Assembly (NCBI RefSeq): GCF_027942865.1
Contig: NC_134525.1
Location: forward strand, 20,273,657-20,337,656
Source of the DNA: Odontesthes bonariensis
Taxonomy: Eukaryota > Chordata > Actinopteri > Atheriniformes > Atherinopsidae
Direction of reading: 5' to 3'
DNA length: 64,000 nt
Below the pieces are notes generated by a model. The model ran no database searches. It saw only the letters and a program-made list of their open reading frames with translations, and was not told the DNA's origin. A program made the translations under genes and the position numbers. This document shows positions 1 through 26,500 of this stretch, piece by piece. Positions within the stretch are counted from its first letter, which is position 1. Each line of letters begins with the position of its first letter.

Positions 1-532
1 TGTAAAGTTGGAAAACAGACAGATCACAGCGGTACAAGGAGCTCAGCATGTCTCTTGCTGCCCCTTGTAAAGACACTGCATCACCAGGGTACAGTTTCTG
101 CCAGATGTGCCACATTGGCTCATACAAGAAGAACACTTCAGGATTTTGGTTAAAAAGCTCCCCGAAAAAGGAGGAGCCTGACCTCCAGGTGGTCAGAACA
201 TACACGAGCTGTCTCTTTTTAGCCAAAGAGGGCCTGTATAGAAAGCGAATGTCAGATCTGCTCTGATAAGTGGCGCTCCTCATCTGATGGTTACACTGCT
301 GTGGCTCTTTAGTCCATTTATAATTAGCCAAGTTCAGCATGGTGAGGACCAACAGCAAGAAGTAGGCCATAAACAACACAATCCTCTTCCTGCGGAGAAC
401 TTTCATCACGATCCCAGGTTGTGCTATTATCTTGGTATGATTCCTGTAGGTTTTAAGCTTCCTCCCGAAGCCAGCATCCTTCTCCCAAGGCGCTGTCAAC
501 TTCAGTGGTTGATGATATTGTTTGCCTCTCAT
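1..532 (-). CDS. chst2: Carbohydrate sulfotransferase 2 (GlcNAc-6-O-sulfotransferase 1), 5' part of CDS
   Basis: Golgi type II membrane enzyme that moves sulfate from PAPS to the 6-hydroxyl of N-acetylglucosamine on glycans. The minus-strand frame is open to the left edge, so the 3' part is missing. Seen: a short basic stretch MKVLRRKR, a hydrophobic anchor ([19 protein letters not shown]), a variable stem, then the 5'-phosphosulfate-binding segment [20 protein letters not shown] followed by [20 protein letters not shown], nearly identical to human CHST2 as I remember it. Two in-frame starts exist: ATG at 530-532 (MRGKQYHQ...) and ATG at 404-406 (MKVLRRK...). I use the upstream one because human CHST2 also has a roughly 47-residue extension before the MKV start; here it is 42 residues. 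The coding part seen is uninterrupted, as expected for this single-coding-exon family. The gene is head-to-head with TRPC1. Confidence 0.93.
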   Translation of the reverse strand, partial: MRGKQYHQPLKLTAPWEKDAGFGRKLKTYRNHTKIIAQPGIVMKVLRRKRIVLFMAYFLLLVLTMLNLANYKWTKEPQQCNHQMRSATYQSRSDIRFLYRPSLAKKRQLVYVLTTWRSGSSFFGELFNQNPEVFFLYEPMWHIWQKLYPGDAVSLQGAARDMLSSLYRCDLSVFQLY

Positions 533-650
533 CTGTGCCCTCTGAGAGCGGCTCTCACCACTGGACAAAGCTCTTTACATCTACAATGCACCAACGCGCT
601 CGGTTATGTGTATGTGTGAGTGTGCGGCTGTTTGCGGGCTGTGCTGGGAA

Positions 651-656
651 TTTATA
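651..656 (-). promoter_or_regulatory. TATA box candidate for chst2
   Basis: On the minus strand the sequence reads GGGTATAAATTCC, a good TATA box about 120 bases upstream of the first chst2 ATG (530-532). Initiation would be expected around 620-627, giving a 5' leader of about 90 bases. This is inference from the motif and spacing only. Confidence 0.45.
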
Positions 657-3600
657 CCCAGTTCAGTACCAGCTGATTAGGTAATATATTCACCACCAAA
701 GCAACAGCACGATATACAGTTTTTTTTTTCACTGCACTGCGCAATGTTCTTCATTGGAGCGGTGGATGATAGGAGGGTTTAGGTTGTCCATACCGAGCGC
801 TGCAGTGATTCAGTGGGTGGCCCGTGTTCAAAACAAAAAGGAAGGAGCCTTCTTCATTGTAACAGACGCCCTGTTTGTCCATGTTCCGCGCAGGCATCTC
901 TGCGCTGTAACCATCACGGGCATCCTTAAAACGCAGCCTGGTGAGACTCACGCAGCCCACACGACGAATCTTGCGCAGCGGCGCTCAAATCTTTCCAAAA
1001 CAATAAAGCGGTGAATTATCCGTATCCGCAGTTTCGGCTTTCACACACGTACCGGAGCAGTTACTCTATTCGCCCAACTGACACAAACTGAACGGATTTA
1101 TTCAGACTGCAAGGGGGAAAGACCCGCCTTTCGAGCCACCGCATTGGCGCTTCTCATGACGCCGTGCGTAAGCGAGCTACGTTATTGGACCTTCCGCCCA
1201 ATAGTTTCTCTCAGAGATCACAGAAATGGTAGACGGTGGATGCAGTTTCTATGTTTCGGAGAGGTCTGCAGTCTTGTACACACTCTCCACGCAGGCATTT
1301 TGGACACACATTTCCACGTGAAATCGCTCCACACGGTTCTGTTGATTCTTCATTTCAAGACACACCTCTCCTAGTTTCTATCAATGATCTGTTTTACCTT
1401 GTTATTCTACCATATATATCATATTTATTTCCCAAATATGTGTATCTCTTTACATTTAATGACTGCGGAAATGAATTCCACATTTTGTTTTTTGTTGTTG
1501 TTGTTTTCTTCCCCCCCACCACAGTCTCAAGTGGGTAGCCCGTCTCTACAGGAAGGACTTGTGCCATGAGGGTGAATTGGTATTATCAACAGGAGTGATA
1601 ACAAGTACACATGTAAAAAATCTTCCCGTTAAAGCAACGTTTTAATACAGAGCACAGTGATTTCAGTGATGTCTAATTGAATTAGTAACAGAAACAGAAA
1701 CAGAAACATAGATAGACACTTCCTTCTGGGCAATCGGCTGAATGTGACGTTTGACAGCTGTTTCCCAGGAACTGGCAGATATCCTGGGAAACTGTAGATC
1801 GGCATGTTTGAAAAAAGGAAACCACATGCTTTGCAGATTGAAAATCAAATGGAGAGGCTTGTCTGTTGGGGATTACATCCTGGCCCAAGTGAAGGAAAAT
1901 TATGTTATTGTTAAGTGATTTTACTGCGCTTCTATGTTTATGTTTTGCATTAGTAACCTTGTGGTTAGTAATATTTATCACAGTAAAGCTTATATTTGAC
2001 AGCAGGTTCAATCTGAAGGTACGTTTTAGAGAAAGGCTCGTGTGGGATCATTAGGCTGAACAGTTTCACTCGCTGTTCTGTGAAGTGTGTGCTGCTGATC
2101 TCTGTGTCCAACAGATACTCATTTTAAGTGTTCGTTCAATGCGGCTCTTTCTGATATTAAACCTTTGTGCAGACTGCCCTCTGCTGGAGGAAAGCATTTC
2201 AACGCCTCCTCGTCTCACGCAGATTTGAAGAGTGCTGTTCTGTACTGTATGCAGCTTGCTTGCTTGCATTCATATGTAGGAAAAACTGTTCCATTTCCAG
2301 TGGAAAAATCATCAAAGTAGCATCTTCAATCTTCATCTTCAAAGTGAATTTCTTTAGTTGTTTTCCACGAGCTTGGAATGCAATATGATGTTAATGGAAT
2401 TGTGTGTCATAGAACCTTTAAGCGAATGAAAACCTTCCCATTTTAGCAAGATGACAGATTTGTTTCTGCCTTCCTTTACACGCTTGTGTAGGAAAGATTC
2501 ACATTCTTCGCTTTGACAATGATTACAGAAATCATTCTGCCTAATAGTTACCCATAAACCAATCAAATGCATTTGTTTGTTAAATAGTGAAGAAAAGGAA
2601 AGCCTAACAGAGGGGCTCCAAATGATCATCAAAATAGTTACCAATTTTCTGAGGATGCATTTACTGACTGATTCAAGAATTCTTTTAGCTCTTAACTTCA
2701 TTTGTTTGTATCGTTCTTGTGCGTTTTGTGTGGAGAAATCTATAGAAATCAATATGTTGTCACATAACTGCACAGTAATAAAAAGAAGACTATTTTTCAA
2801 CGAGGAGTGAAGTAGAAAGTGTCACAAAAGACAACAAAGTCACTTAGGTTTGTTTTGCAGTTCTCAGATAGAAGCACGATGTTCCACTAATTTTCTACTC
2901 AATTTCCCATGTGGAACAGCAAAATTCCCCCATATGTTTCCTTATAACTTAGTTTGTCTTATTTAACTAAGAGCCATCGTGGGATGCCATAATGTTGGAT
3001 AATGTAGTGCAACAACAGGAACCCTTTTAATTTTCATGCAATACCTATAATCTCTTGGAAAAGAACTAAGTGCGGATATCCCTATTGTTAAGCTGTCATA
3101 ATACGAATAACCTCCTCTCCAAGGTTCATTTTCTGCCGGCCAAAGGCAACTTAGTTTTCACTGTTGTTCTCTTCCCTTGTCTTAGATTGATAAAACATCT
3201 TAGTTTTTGTGATCAGTAAGAAGATATCTCTACAATTAGCACAAAGAGCCAATAAAGAATTAAGATAATACTGCACGGAAAATAATGACTATTATTATTT
3301 TCAATCAATTTGATTTCCTCCTCTCAACGTGTAATCATGCTGAACAGTAGCCTTTATGTTGGATGTGGGGATTACTGCTTATCAAATCATTTCAAGGTTT
3401 GATTAGTTGCGTTGTTCTCTTAGGTCCATTATTTAATTGCTGTTGCTTTAGCACTGAGAATGCTGAGTCACAGTTATGATGTCATGGCTAATTTATTTGG
3501 CATCTGAGCTGATTTCTACCAATTTCCACTGTAATTTAGAATCTACTCCTTTATTTTATTTCAGCACTGAATGCACATCATGCTCTGTGTCCCTGGGTTG

Positions 3601-3856
3601 CACGTCGTTGTTATTCTAGCAATCAGATGACATCTTCTGAGACCACTTTGCAAAATTACTCCAGTACACTATAGACTATACGTTTGCTGGAGGGGATGTT
3701 TTTGCTTCAATGTGAACTACTCTGTGGTAATGGCCTGTTTGGTTGAGCATAGCACATATGGTTGATATGGTTGAGCTGTCCTCCCCCACAGGCAGCTGTG
3801 GACTACATCATTCCCCTTCCTATATGCAGCAACCTTCAGCCATACATGTCCAGACA

Positions 3857-3899
3857 CATCGGTTACACAGTCATGTCTGATATGCCTGTGTAACCGATG
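3857..3899. repeat. 14-bp perfect inverted repeat (hairpin)
   Basis: CATCGGTTACACAG at 3857-3870 is the exact reverse complement of CTGTGTAACCGATG at 3886-3899. The 15-base spacer adds three more pairs (CAT 3872-3874 with ATG 3882-3884) after one T/C mismatch, leaving a 7-base loop. The stem lies about 730 bp upstream of the trpc1 start codon. Function unknown. Confidence 0.7.
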
Positions 3900-4569
3900 C
3901 ACAGGCTTGAAACCACAGAGATCATTTCTTTTCTTTGTCACGTTATTGATCCTATTAATCTATTCTACCACATCCGTTCAGACAAAATATGCTTCAGTGT
4001 CGGGTCCGGCCATTTTTTTGCAGTTATATATATACATCTGTTGAATTTAAGCTACATAACTTGCAGTTATGCATAACGTCTATTCTTGTTGGATGCCACT
4101 CTGCCCAGTGTGCAGTCTATGATCGGAAAACAGCACAAAGCGGCACTGTTACGTAATCGTGAATCACCACGGCTTTGCGCCCAGGAAGTGAACGAGCATG
4201 CAGGTGGAGGAGCAAGCATGCGCAGTAGGATCCTCATCAGCAGCATCAGGACCAAAAAGATACCCAGCGAGCCCCGCGATGCGAGCGACAAGATGGTGCA
4301 TGTAAACACGGCGAGGGAGAAGACCGCGTCGCCTCGTCGGACTCCAGCCGCCTTTCACGCCGAGTAATCCGCGTTTTGGAAGTCGAAAACAATCTACGGG
4401 AGGGGGATATTTCCTCAAAAGAAGCGAAAAAGAACACAGCGGACATGTGACTGTCGTAGCAGCGATTTGCCCCTATGATGACGACGCTTTAAACTTCCAC
4501 TGCTCCGCGACGGACATCAGAAGCATTCCTCTCATGTCACCGCATATTATGGGCTTTCCCGTGTAATGA

Positions 4570-19045
<14,476 letters not shown>

Positions 19046-19250
19046 AAATAAAAACTATTTCCCTTCCCCCTCTCTTGATAAAATATTTGCTTCATGTTAT
19101 CTGGGATGCTGTCTGACCCAAGCATGTGCAAAAATCCTGCTCTTTTGAGTCACAGAGACAACTTTGAAACTAGGAACTTTATTAGAAAAATATGTATTCA
19201 CCACCAAAGCCTCCAGACTCAGACCCCTATCTGTCATTCTGCTTTTTGTA

Positions 19251-19256
19251 AATAAA
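19251..19256 (+). terminator. Polyadenylation signal of trpc1
   Basis: AATAAA about 205 bases after the trpc1 stop codon; further copies follow at 19281-19286 and 19285-19290. A short 3' UTR is implied. Confidence 0.7.
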
Positions 19257-19290
19257 GAAAGCCATTGTTTTCAAATGAAAAATAAATAAA

Positions 19291-20540
19291 GATTTGTGGA
19301 AAGTTGTGACTCTCCTGGTGTTTTTACTAGCATGATAGCAGAGACATTTAGTTAACTATAAAATAGGCTGATATTTTTTCAAGTTTCTTGATTTCGCTCC
19401 TTCAAATTTTTTGGCTACAGGAGGTCTGAAAACTGGAAAACACTCAACAGCTCAGCCAACTTCCCGGTGTTCCAGTCCATGTGAGAGTCACATTACAAAC
19501 ACCTGATCCATTCTCATGCTTCGCAGAGCATATCTGCCCCAGCTGCCCCAAACAGACCATTTCAAATACCGTCTTTCAGTTTCTTGGTGAAAGTTCCCAT
19601 AAAGAGAGAGAAGCAAAGGGAAAATGTTATAAGAGTTTTATTTGGGCAGATGAACACAATAAAATATAAATAATGCTCATAGATGTTGCTTTCGTATGAA
19701 AATAGGTTTTTACCTTTAAAACAATGACAGTAGATTAATGACATGCACTGATGGCGCTGCTTTGCATTCACGACAAACTAAAGAAAAGAGCTTCAGCTCG
19801 GAATGTTTCACATAAAGTCAGACAAATTGCTTTAAAGGAATTATGAACATTAAATATTGCACTTTAATAACCACGTTTGAAACTTCCTACCCTGCCCATT
19901 CAAACCGAACACAAGACGTGAACAGCAGGTTGAGCTACACCATCATAAAAACAGTAATAAATCCCCTGTAGATACGAGTCAGGCTTGTCATATTAAAGAT
20001 GATTTTGCCAGACATATATCTTTTTTCTTTAAATATCAATGATGGTCTTTATTCACATTGTATTCTGCAGCTTTGGAGGTAAAAAAAAAAAAAAAGAAAT
20101 ACAGAATATGGAATATGGAATAATTTAAGAGTAAAAGTGTCACTAGCAACAATTTATATCCCTGCTAGGAGCATGACAGGAATTTGACTAATGATATCCA
20201 ACAAGAATTGGAAATTTGGACTAATTCCTCTGCTCATTAATGTCAGTTTGATAAACACACTGACAGACTTTTCATTTAATGGAAGACAGACTGGAATAAT
20301 ACAATGCCTTGTGTGTTCCAAAACTGTACAAAATGCAGCAAAATTCACAAATACATGTATGTGAGTTCCCCTTGATCGAATAAATCATGCATATTCTATG
20401 TTGTGCTGGCAGCTCTTCATCCAGATTTGGTTTAGTTTTTGTGGCCCGTGTTGGTGTTGTTAAGGAGACTGGTTTTCTGCTTAATTGCTTCCATCCACAG
20501 CAAACCAGTTCAAACCAGGATTCCTCTGAGCTCCTGGAAC
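19291..20540 (-). other. Tail-to-tail region and pcolce2 3' UTR
   Basis: Sequence between the trpc1 poly(A) signals and the pcolce2 stop codon. On the minus strand AATAAA motifs lie at 20048-20053 and 19637-19642, which would give pcolce2 3' UTRs of about 0.5 or 0.9 kb. An A-run of about 15 lies near 20082. No gene seen. Confidence 0.5.
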
Positions 20541-23500
20541 TCAGCACTGCTTGTTTTTAAGAACATTGAGTCCTTTCTGGTTCTTTGTCTTAAAGGCCAT
20601 TACAAAGTGGTGCGGGGCGATTTTCCCCCGGCCGTCCTCGTCCACCTGGCCCATGAAGATGTAGTTCAAGCCTGGTGAGGTCACACAAAATAAACCTGAA
20701 TGCAGTGGCGGAACGGCAGAGACATTCAGGGAGGCCGAATATGAGAATCCAAACATGGCAGGTTTGTATGCCTTATGTTTATATGCTTCCATATAAACAT
20801 ATAAAATGTTTCATTGACTGTTTGGACAGTGAGTTCTGCCGCTCACCTAACACTGGGTTGTACAGCTGAGCATGACGGCACAGCAGATGAGGCAAACTCA
20901 GAGCCATTGGTTATTCAAAACAGTCAACTCGGAACTGTACTGTGATAATCAACATTTACATAACTACCTATTTGTTTTGTTCATAAACGCAAAAAAATAA
21001 TAATTCAATTTCACCAGAATCTTTATACTCACCTCTTCTGACAAACGGGCACTTTTTGCACAGGATAATAATCTTGGTGCTCATGGTCTTTCCTGCCTGC
21101 TGGATTGCCAGATTGCCTTCTTTATACACACTGATGATGGAGACAGTGGCGTACATGCTTCCTCCTCTCATCACTGCAGTAATGACCGTCCCAGTTACCA
21201 CTGTCACAGACACACAAGAAGATCAAAAATAACACAAACATAGTAAACTGCTGCACTTTCAATGAAAATACCAAATGTGCAGTTATGAACATTTGAACAC
21301 CATCACAGCTTTTGTTCCTTTAGCTGTTCACTGTTTTAGGTTTAAGTTATTCACATCAAAATCAGAGGCAGGGTTTGGTGTTTACAGGTGTTTGTAATTG
21401 GAAGCTGTTGCTATGAAACCTCAAATTATATCACGATGCCAACATGGGGGGGGGGGGTCTTTTCCATGGTAAAGAAATTCCCTTCACAACATGCAACTAA
21501 TTTTTCAGGAGGTAGACACATCCTAATCCAGGTCTGTTGTAAAGATCAGGGAGGGCTTCAGAGGAGCAAATGCAGATCTTTTGGCACCAGTCTCAAACTG
21601 TTAGTATCACTGATAAACCTCAAAAGTTCAAAGGCTGGATTACATTTTTCCAAAAAGATGTTAAAAAGCCAAAGCAGTTCTGGAACATACTTTGAACGGG
21701 TGAAGCTTAGATTAAACCCTACCAGAATGACAAGAAGAAAAAAGTCTAGGGAAGGTTTAGAACTCATACTCCAAAGATAATGTCCAAAACAGGGGGAGTG
21801 TTGGTGGGCGGCAACGTGACGGCTATGGCCTCCAAACATGGAGGCTGGTGTTTACTGATGATTCAACAGAAGACAGAAACACCTGAATGAAGTCTGAGAT
21901 ACAGACATAAACAGCTCAGAATCGGCCAAATTCAGCAAAACTGATTGGGAGCCTTTTCACAGTTTAGATGGACAACATACAGCAAAATACAAGCTGGTAG
22001 TTTTATTTTTAAAAAAAGAAGTGGACTGACTGAGCCAATCACCTGATCTCAACCTGACAGACCTGACAGCTGCATTTTGCCTTTGACCTATATAATTACA
22101 CAACAATACCTTGAGTATGTTTTGAATAACTCACGTAACGAAGACTGTTTGAGAGTGCAAACTGATCTGACTATGTACATCACTGAATAAAATATATGTC
22201 TTTTCCTAGAAATCACATATCAGTACAGCAAGACTTTACTGGGTCACACACTCTCTAATTAACAAGCTCTGGAGGAGTGTATTATCTGCTTTGGCAACTG
22301 TGTTTCTGGGCTGTGGTTTAAATAAAATAACTGTCTTTTAAGCACAGTGACAACAGCAGGATATTGAGATTTTAGTAAACCACTCGAGTAAAAAAAGACG
22401 CAACTGTCTCATGGCAAATAACTGAAAAGCATAAAAACAGCAGTTTTACAGTTTGTTTTGCTAGAGGCTAAAGTGAAAGAAAGTCTGCAGTATGTTTCTC
22501 AGCGGGAAGGGATTATGAAATGCAGGGCTCTTATATGAAAGATGACAAAGTTACACCAAACGTTGCAAAATCAAAGAAAAGGGAGACTGGAAATGTACAA
22601 CAGAATTTAACAAAGAGACAGCTAGAGTGAAGGAAATCTGTTGTTTTATTATCAACATTAATGAGCTGAGAGAATGTGAACAATGTGTGCGTACTACATT
22701 TCAATTCCTCGTCTTTGAAGTGCAGCCTGCTTGTAAAAATGTCATTGTGAATTAACAGCGCAGCCTCTCAACATTTCCTTTCATGCTCTCATAAGCTTTT
22801 TAATAGCTTCGTCACTCATCGATGAGCTATAGAGCTTCCCCTCAGAAACTCAAAGGACACAACATAACTTACAGTCACTGTCAATTTCAGCTATAAGAGA
22901 TGAGCCCAGTGTGTATGTGAGATATCACTTCCTGAAAACTGTATGGAATATCACTTCAATGTTAAAATAAAAAAACAGAGTTGCCACAGAGTGTCCAGTT
23001 CTTTCTTTTTCTGCCCATTAGAGATAAACAGTGAGGGCAAAGTATCAGTCATTTCCTGTTTAGTCTGACTAAGTCTCCAGAGGTACGAAACATACAGTTT
23101 TTTGTTAGAACTCATGGAGATTTAGCACTGGCGGGTTAGTGAGAGTAGCCAGTGGAGTCAGACGGAAGCACAGTTCATTCAGCATGAACAGGATTCCGTA
23201 CACTGATGGTCCCAATATGACAAGATTTCCCAAAGTACACATTTCATTTCCCGACAGACATGAAAATAGCCAGAGGAATGCCCGTTTCAGTCATTCTATC
23301 ATATATCTTGCTACTGTTACACAAAGCAGCAAACTGCTTTAGACTATTTTAAGTGTTCTGGACCAGAATAAACAATTTTAACAGTTATGACTTCAAGTGC
23401 TAATTAGACAAAATGTTGTGAGCCTCCCGTCTCACCACTTCTAACAGGCCGCGTGCTGTTTTCCACCACCACATCACACGGGCGACTTTTTCCACATGTG

Positions 23501-26500
23501 CCACCACGTCGTTTACCGTTCCACACTTACTGGTGCAAATCCAAGTGAAGTCTTTGAAATGCCAAACTTACAACAAGCAGTAAACATCCAAGCCAAGAAA
23601 AAAAATCAGAGTGTGGGAGAGCAGCAAATGGAGGCTGAGTCTGAATCAACACATTTATTTAATGTAGTTTACCCACAGTCAGTGGCTGCAAGAGTGTGTG
23701 TGTGTTTCAAGTTAAGGTAACTGCGTTCTACTGTATGCAGTCCCTCAGCAGCTGGCCGGCTATCAAGAAAGTCTTTCAGTCGCACAAATGAAAACGAGAG
23801 GAGCAAAGATAGTGACATGATCAGGACTGTAAACAACTACTTAGGGGAGTTTTGGCTTTCAAGGCGTCTGCTGATGTACAGTACCATCCAAAAGTCTTTG
23901 CCTGGAAAACAGGAAATAGCTGCAGCGATTTATCGAAACATGTGCAAACATAAGTAGAAATACGGTATATAAGACAAAACCAGAGTCTGTCCAAATCCTG
24001 AAATGTCAATGTTTGGCATAAGCGCCTTTATTCTTCAACATAGCCTGAACCTTCTTAGACAAGCTTTCTTGTCATTTCTTTAAGTAGCCGTCAGGAATAA
24101 TTCCGCAAGCCTCTCGGACGACATTCCAAAGCTCTTCTTTGGATGTTGACTGCCTATTGTTTCTTTCTCTGTCAAGATGATGCCCTACTGCTTCAAAATG
24201 GTTGAGTTTCAGGCCTTGGAGAGGATTCATCCCTCCATGAAACCTGTTGTCACTGATTTTCAGTCCACTTCTTGTTGTCACTTGGCATATCTCAGCCTTT
24301 TCTCCCTCATTCCGTAGACACATATGTGTATTTTTCTATACTTGAATGATTCATAGGTAAGTGTTAAGTGGCTGAACAAAACAAAAACAAACAAACAAAC
24401 AAAAAAGCACTCTGAACCATTTCAAAGTCAAATGGTCCGGAACAAGGACTGGACAGAAGATGAGTGAAAAAGCAGCCAATGTCCGAACAAAAACTTTGAA
24501 TGACTTTCAGAAAGCCTGGAGAACTATTGTCCAAGACTACTTTAACGGATTTTAAGAAAGTCTGACTGCTTGCAAGCAAAATCTAAAGAATTGAGAAGTG
24601 GCTCAAAGCATGTGCGCAATACTGTCCATCTTGGGAATTTGTGTTATGGGCTGTTTAGGATTAGTATGTCTGTAACAGTTAAATGATACAATACAAGCTG
24701 GATTTCATTAGTGACTACAGTTGATGAGGCTTATAGAAATTGCAATAAGCATTAATGCTCTTACCAAAATTGCTGGAGCAGTAATTACTCTCCAGTGTTC
24801 CCCGTCTTTTACATTTCTGCTGACACAGGGCAACGGAGTACTTCAGAGCTGTGGACACACACATACACACACACACAAGAAATTCAGTCTCTGTAATTTT
24901 GTCTGTCATTGATGTAAGAATGTAAGTTTCGGTTACATCTGTTTCTCTTGTGGTTAATTTACTGGATATTCTCAGTAAAAGTCTATGTAACTGAATGATT
25001 GTCAGCTTCAGAAACAAACAGCAAGACATTGGGACATGAGAACATCTGTATTTCAAGTTAGACAAAGTAAAGTGTCCATACTGGAAAGAACCACGGCTTA
25101 AAGAAAATATAAGGGGACTGACCAAATATGTTTTCTTACTGAGGGCGGAAAAGCCAGGGAAGATAAGCAAACCAGAAAGCCATATCATAGTATGACATCA
25201 TGGCAGGAGAGCGTTAAAACAGCTTGGCCTGACTAAGGGAAAAAACAACAGTGAGTGGGAATGCAAGTTTGCATATAAAAATGAACTGTGAATGTGGGTG
25301 CATACACCCCCACTGTGTGTTATATACAGTTTACAAAAGAGAAATGTAAGCATATGTTGCGTCTGAACACATACTGGACTCATCTTTAATGGGACTTCCA
25401 GTCTCCAGTACTGTGTTCTGTGGATCCAGTGTACAGAGGAAACATTTTGAATATCAACTACTTTTTCTACTGTATTGTGAATACTGAATGCGCTGTTTTT
25501 TATTCAGAGTTTATAACCATAAGCAGTAAAAAGTTGGGGTTGATGGAGCTAACTGCAGCCATATTGTGTGAAGCAGTTCTCTGTAGTTATTTCTGTTCTT
25601 GGTTAGATCTGCTATCGTAGGCAGATTCCAGACCCCAGTCATGTTTAATGCAAAAGATAAATTCCATATATTAACAAGACTTTCCAGTAGCACAGTTGCT
25701 GCATCAACAAATACACATGTTGCAAGTCTTTTAACAATTTTGTAGGAATCAAGCTGCTACCTACGTATTGGCCTGGTAGTGACTGGCGGTGGGGTGGTAG
25801 TAGGTGGTATGGTGGTGGTGGTAGGGAATTTCTTTGGTCTGAACTTGTAGTGTCCGATAAAGCCATCTGCAGTCAAGCTGAGATCTGACAGGAACTGGAT
25901 CAGGAGCTGATTCCCCTCAGAGAACACAGGCCTGGTAAGCAGCACAGGAAAGCAGACTGAGGATAAACTGAGATGTAGTCAAAGAATGGACATTTGACTT
26001 AAAAAGTACCTGGTGCCTGACAGAAATCACCTACGCTGGGGGGCTGTCTCCACAGTATTTGCCAATCCTCTTTGCATCGTTTATTTCTGGCCCGTTGAAA
26101 ATGGAGACGTGGTCATAGCGGCAGTAGTTATCTCGTTCCACGTCAAACTTCTCAAACTTTACTTCAATAATCTGCAGCATGAGACAAGTTACAGAAAATT
26201 CCTTAGATCATGGGAAAGATTTAAATCACATCCTCTGAGCTGTGGATGCTAACTCATTAATGTTCGAAATGGATGGATGAAAGATCTTAACCAGCCGATT
26301 GTCCCCCTTTTTCCAACCATTCACTCTTGCTTTTAGTTTAAACAATATTAGATATTTGACCTGGTTCTTTGGTGCCACAATATGCCAGGAGCAGGTGACA
26401 CCGGCTGGGTAGTCCCTCTCGGGCCAGTTGGGCGTTTTGAAAGTCCCAGAGGGCTTGACCAGTCGTCCTCCACAGTACTGATCCCCTGCAGAAACAGACA

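Noticed and set aside
2354-2800. 148-codon minus-strand open frame between chst2 and trpc1
   Set aside because: No recognisable domain, AT-rich composition like the surrounding non-coding DNA, no promoter or splice context.
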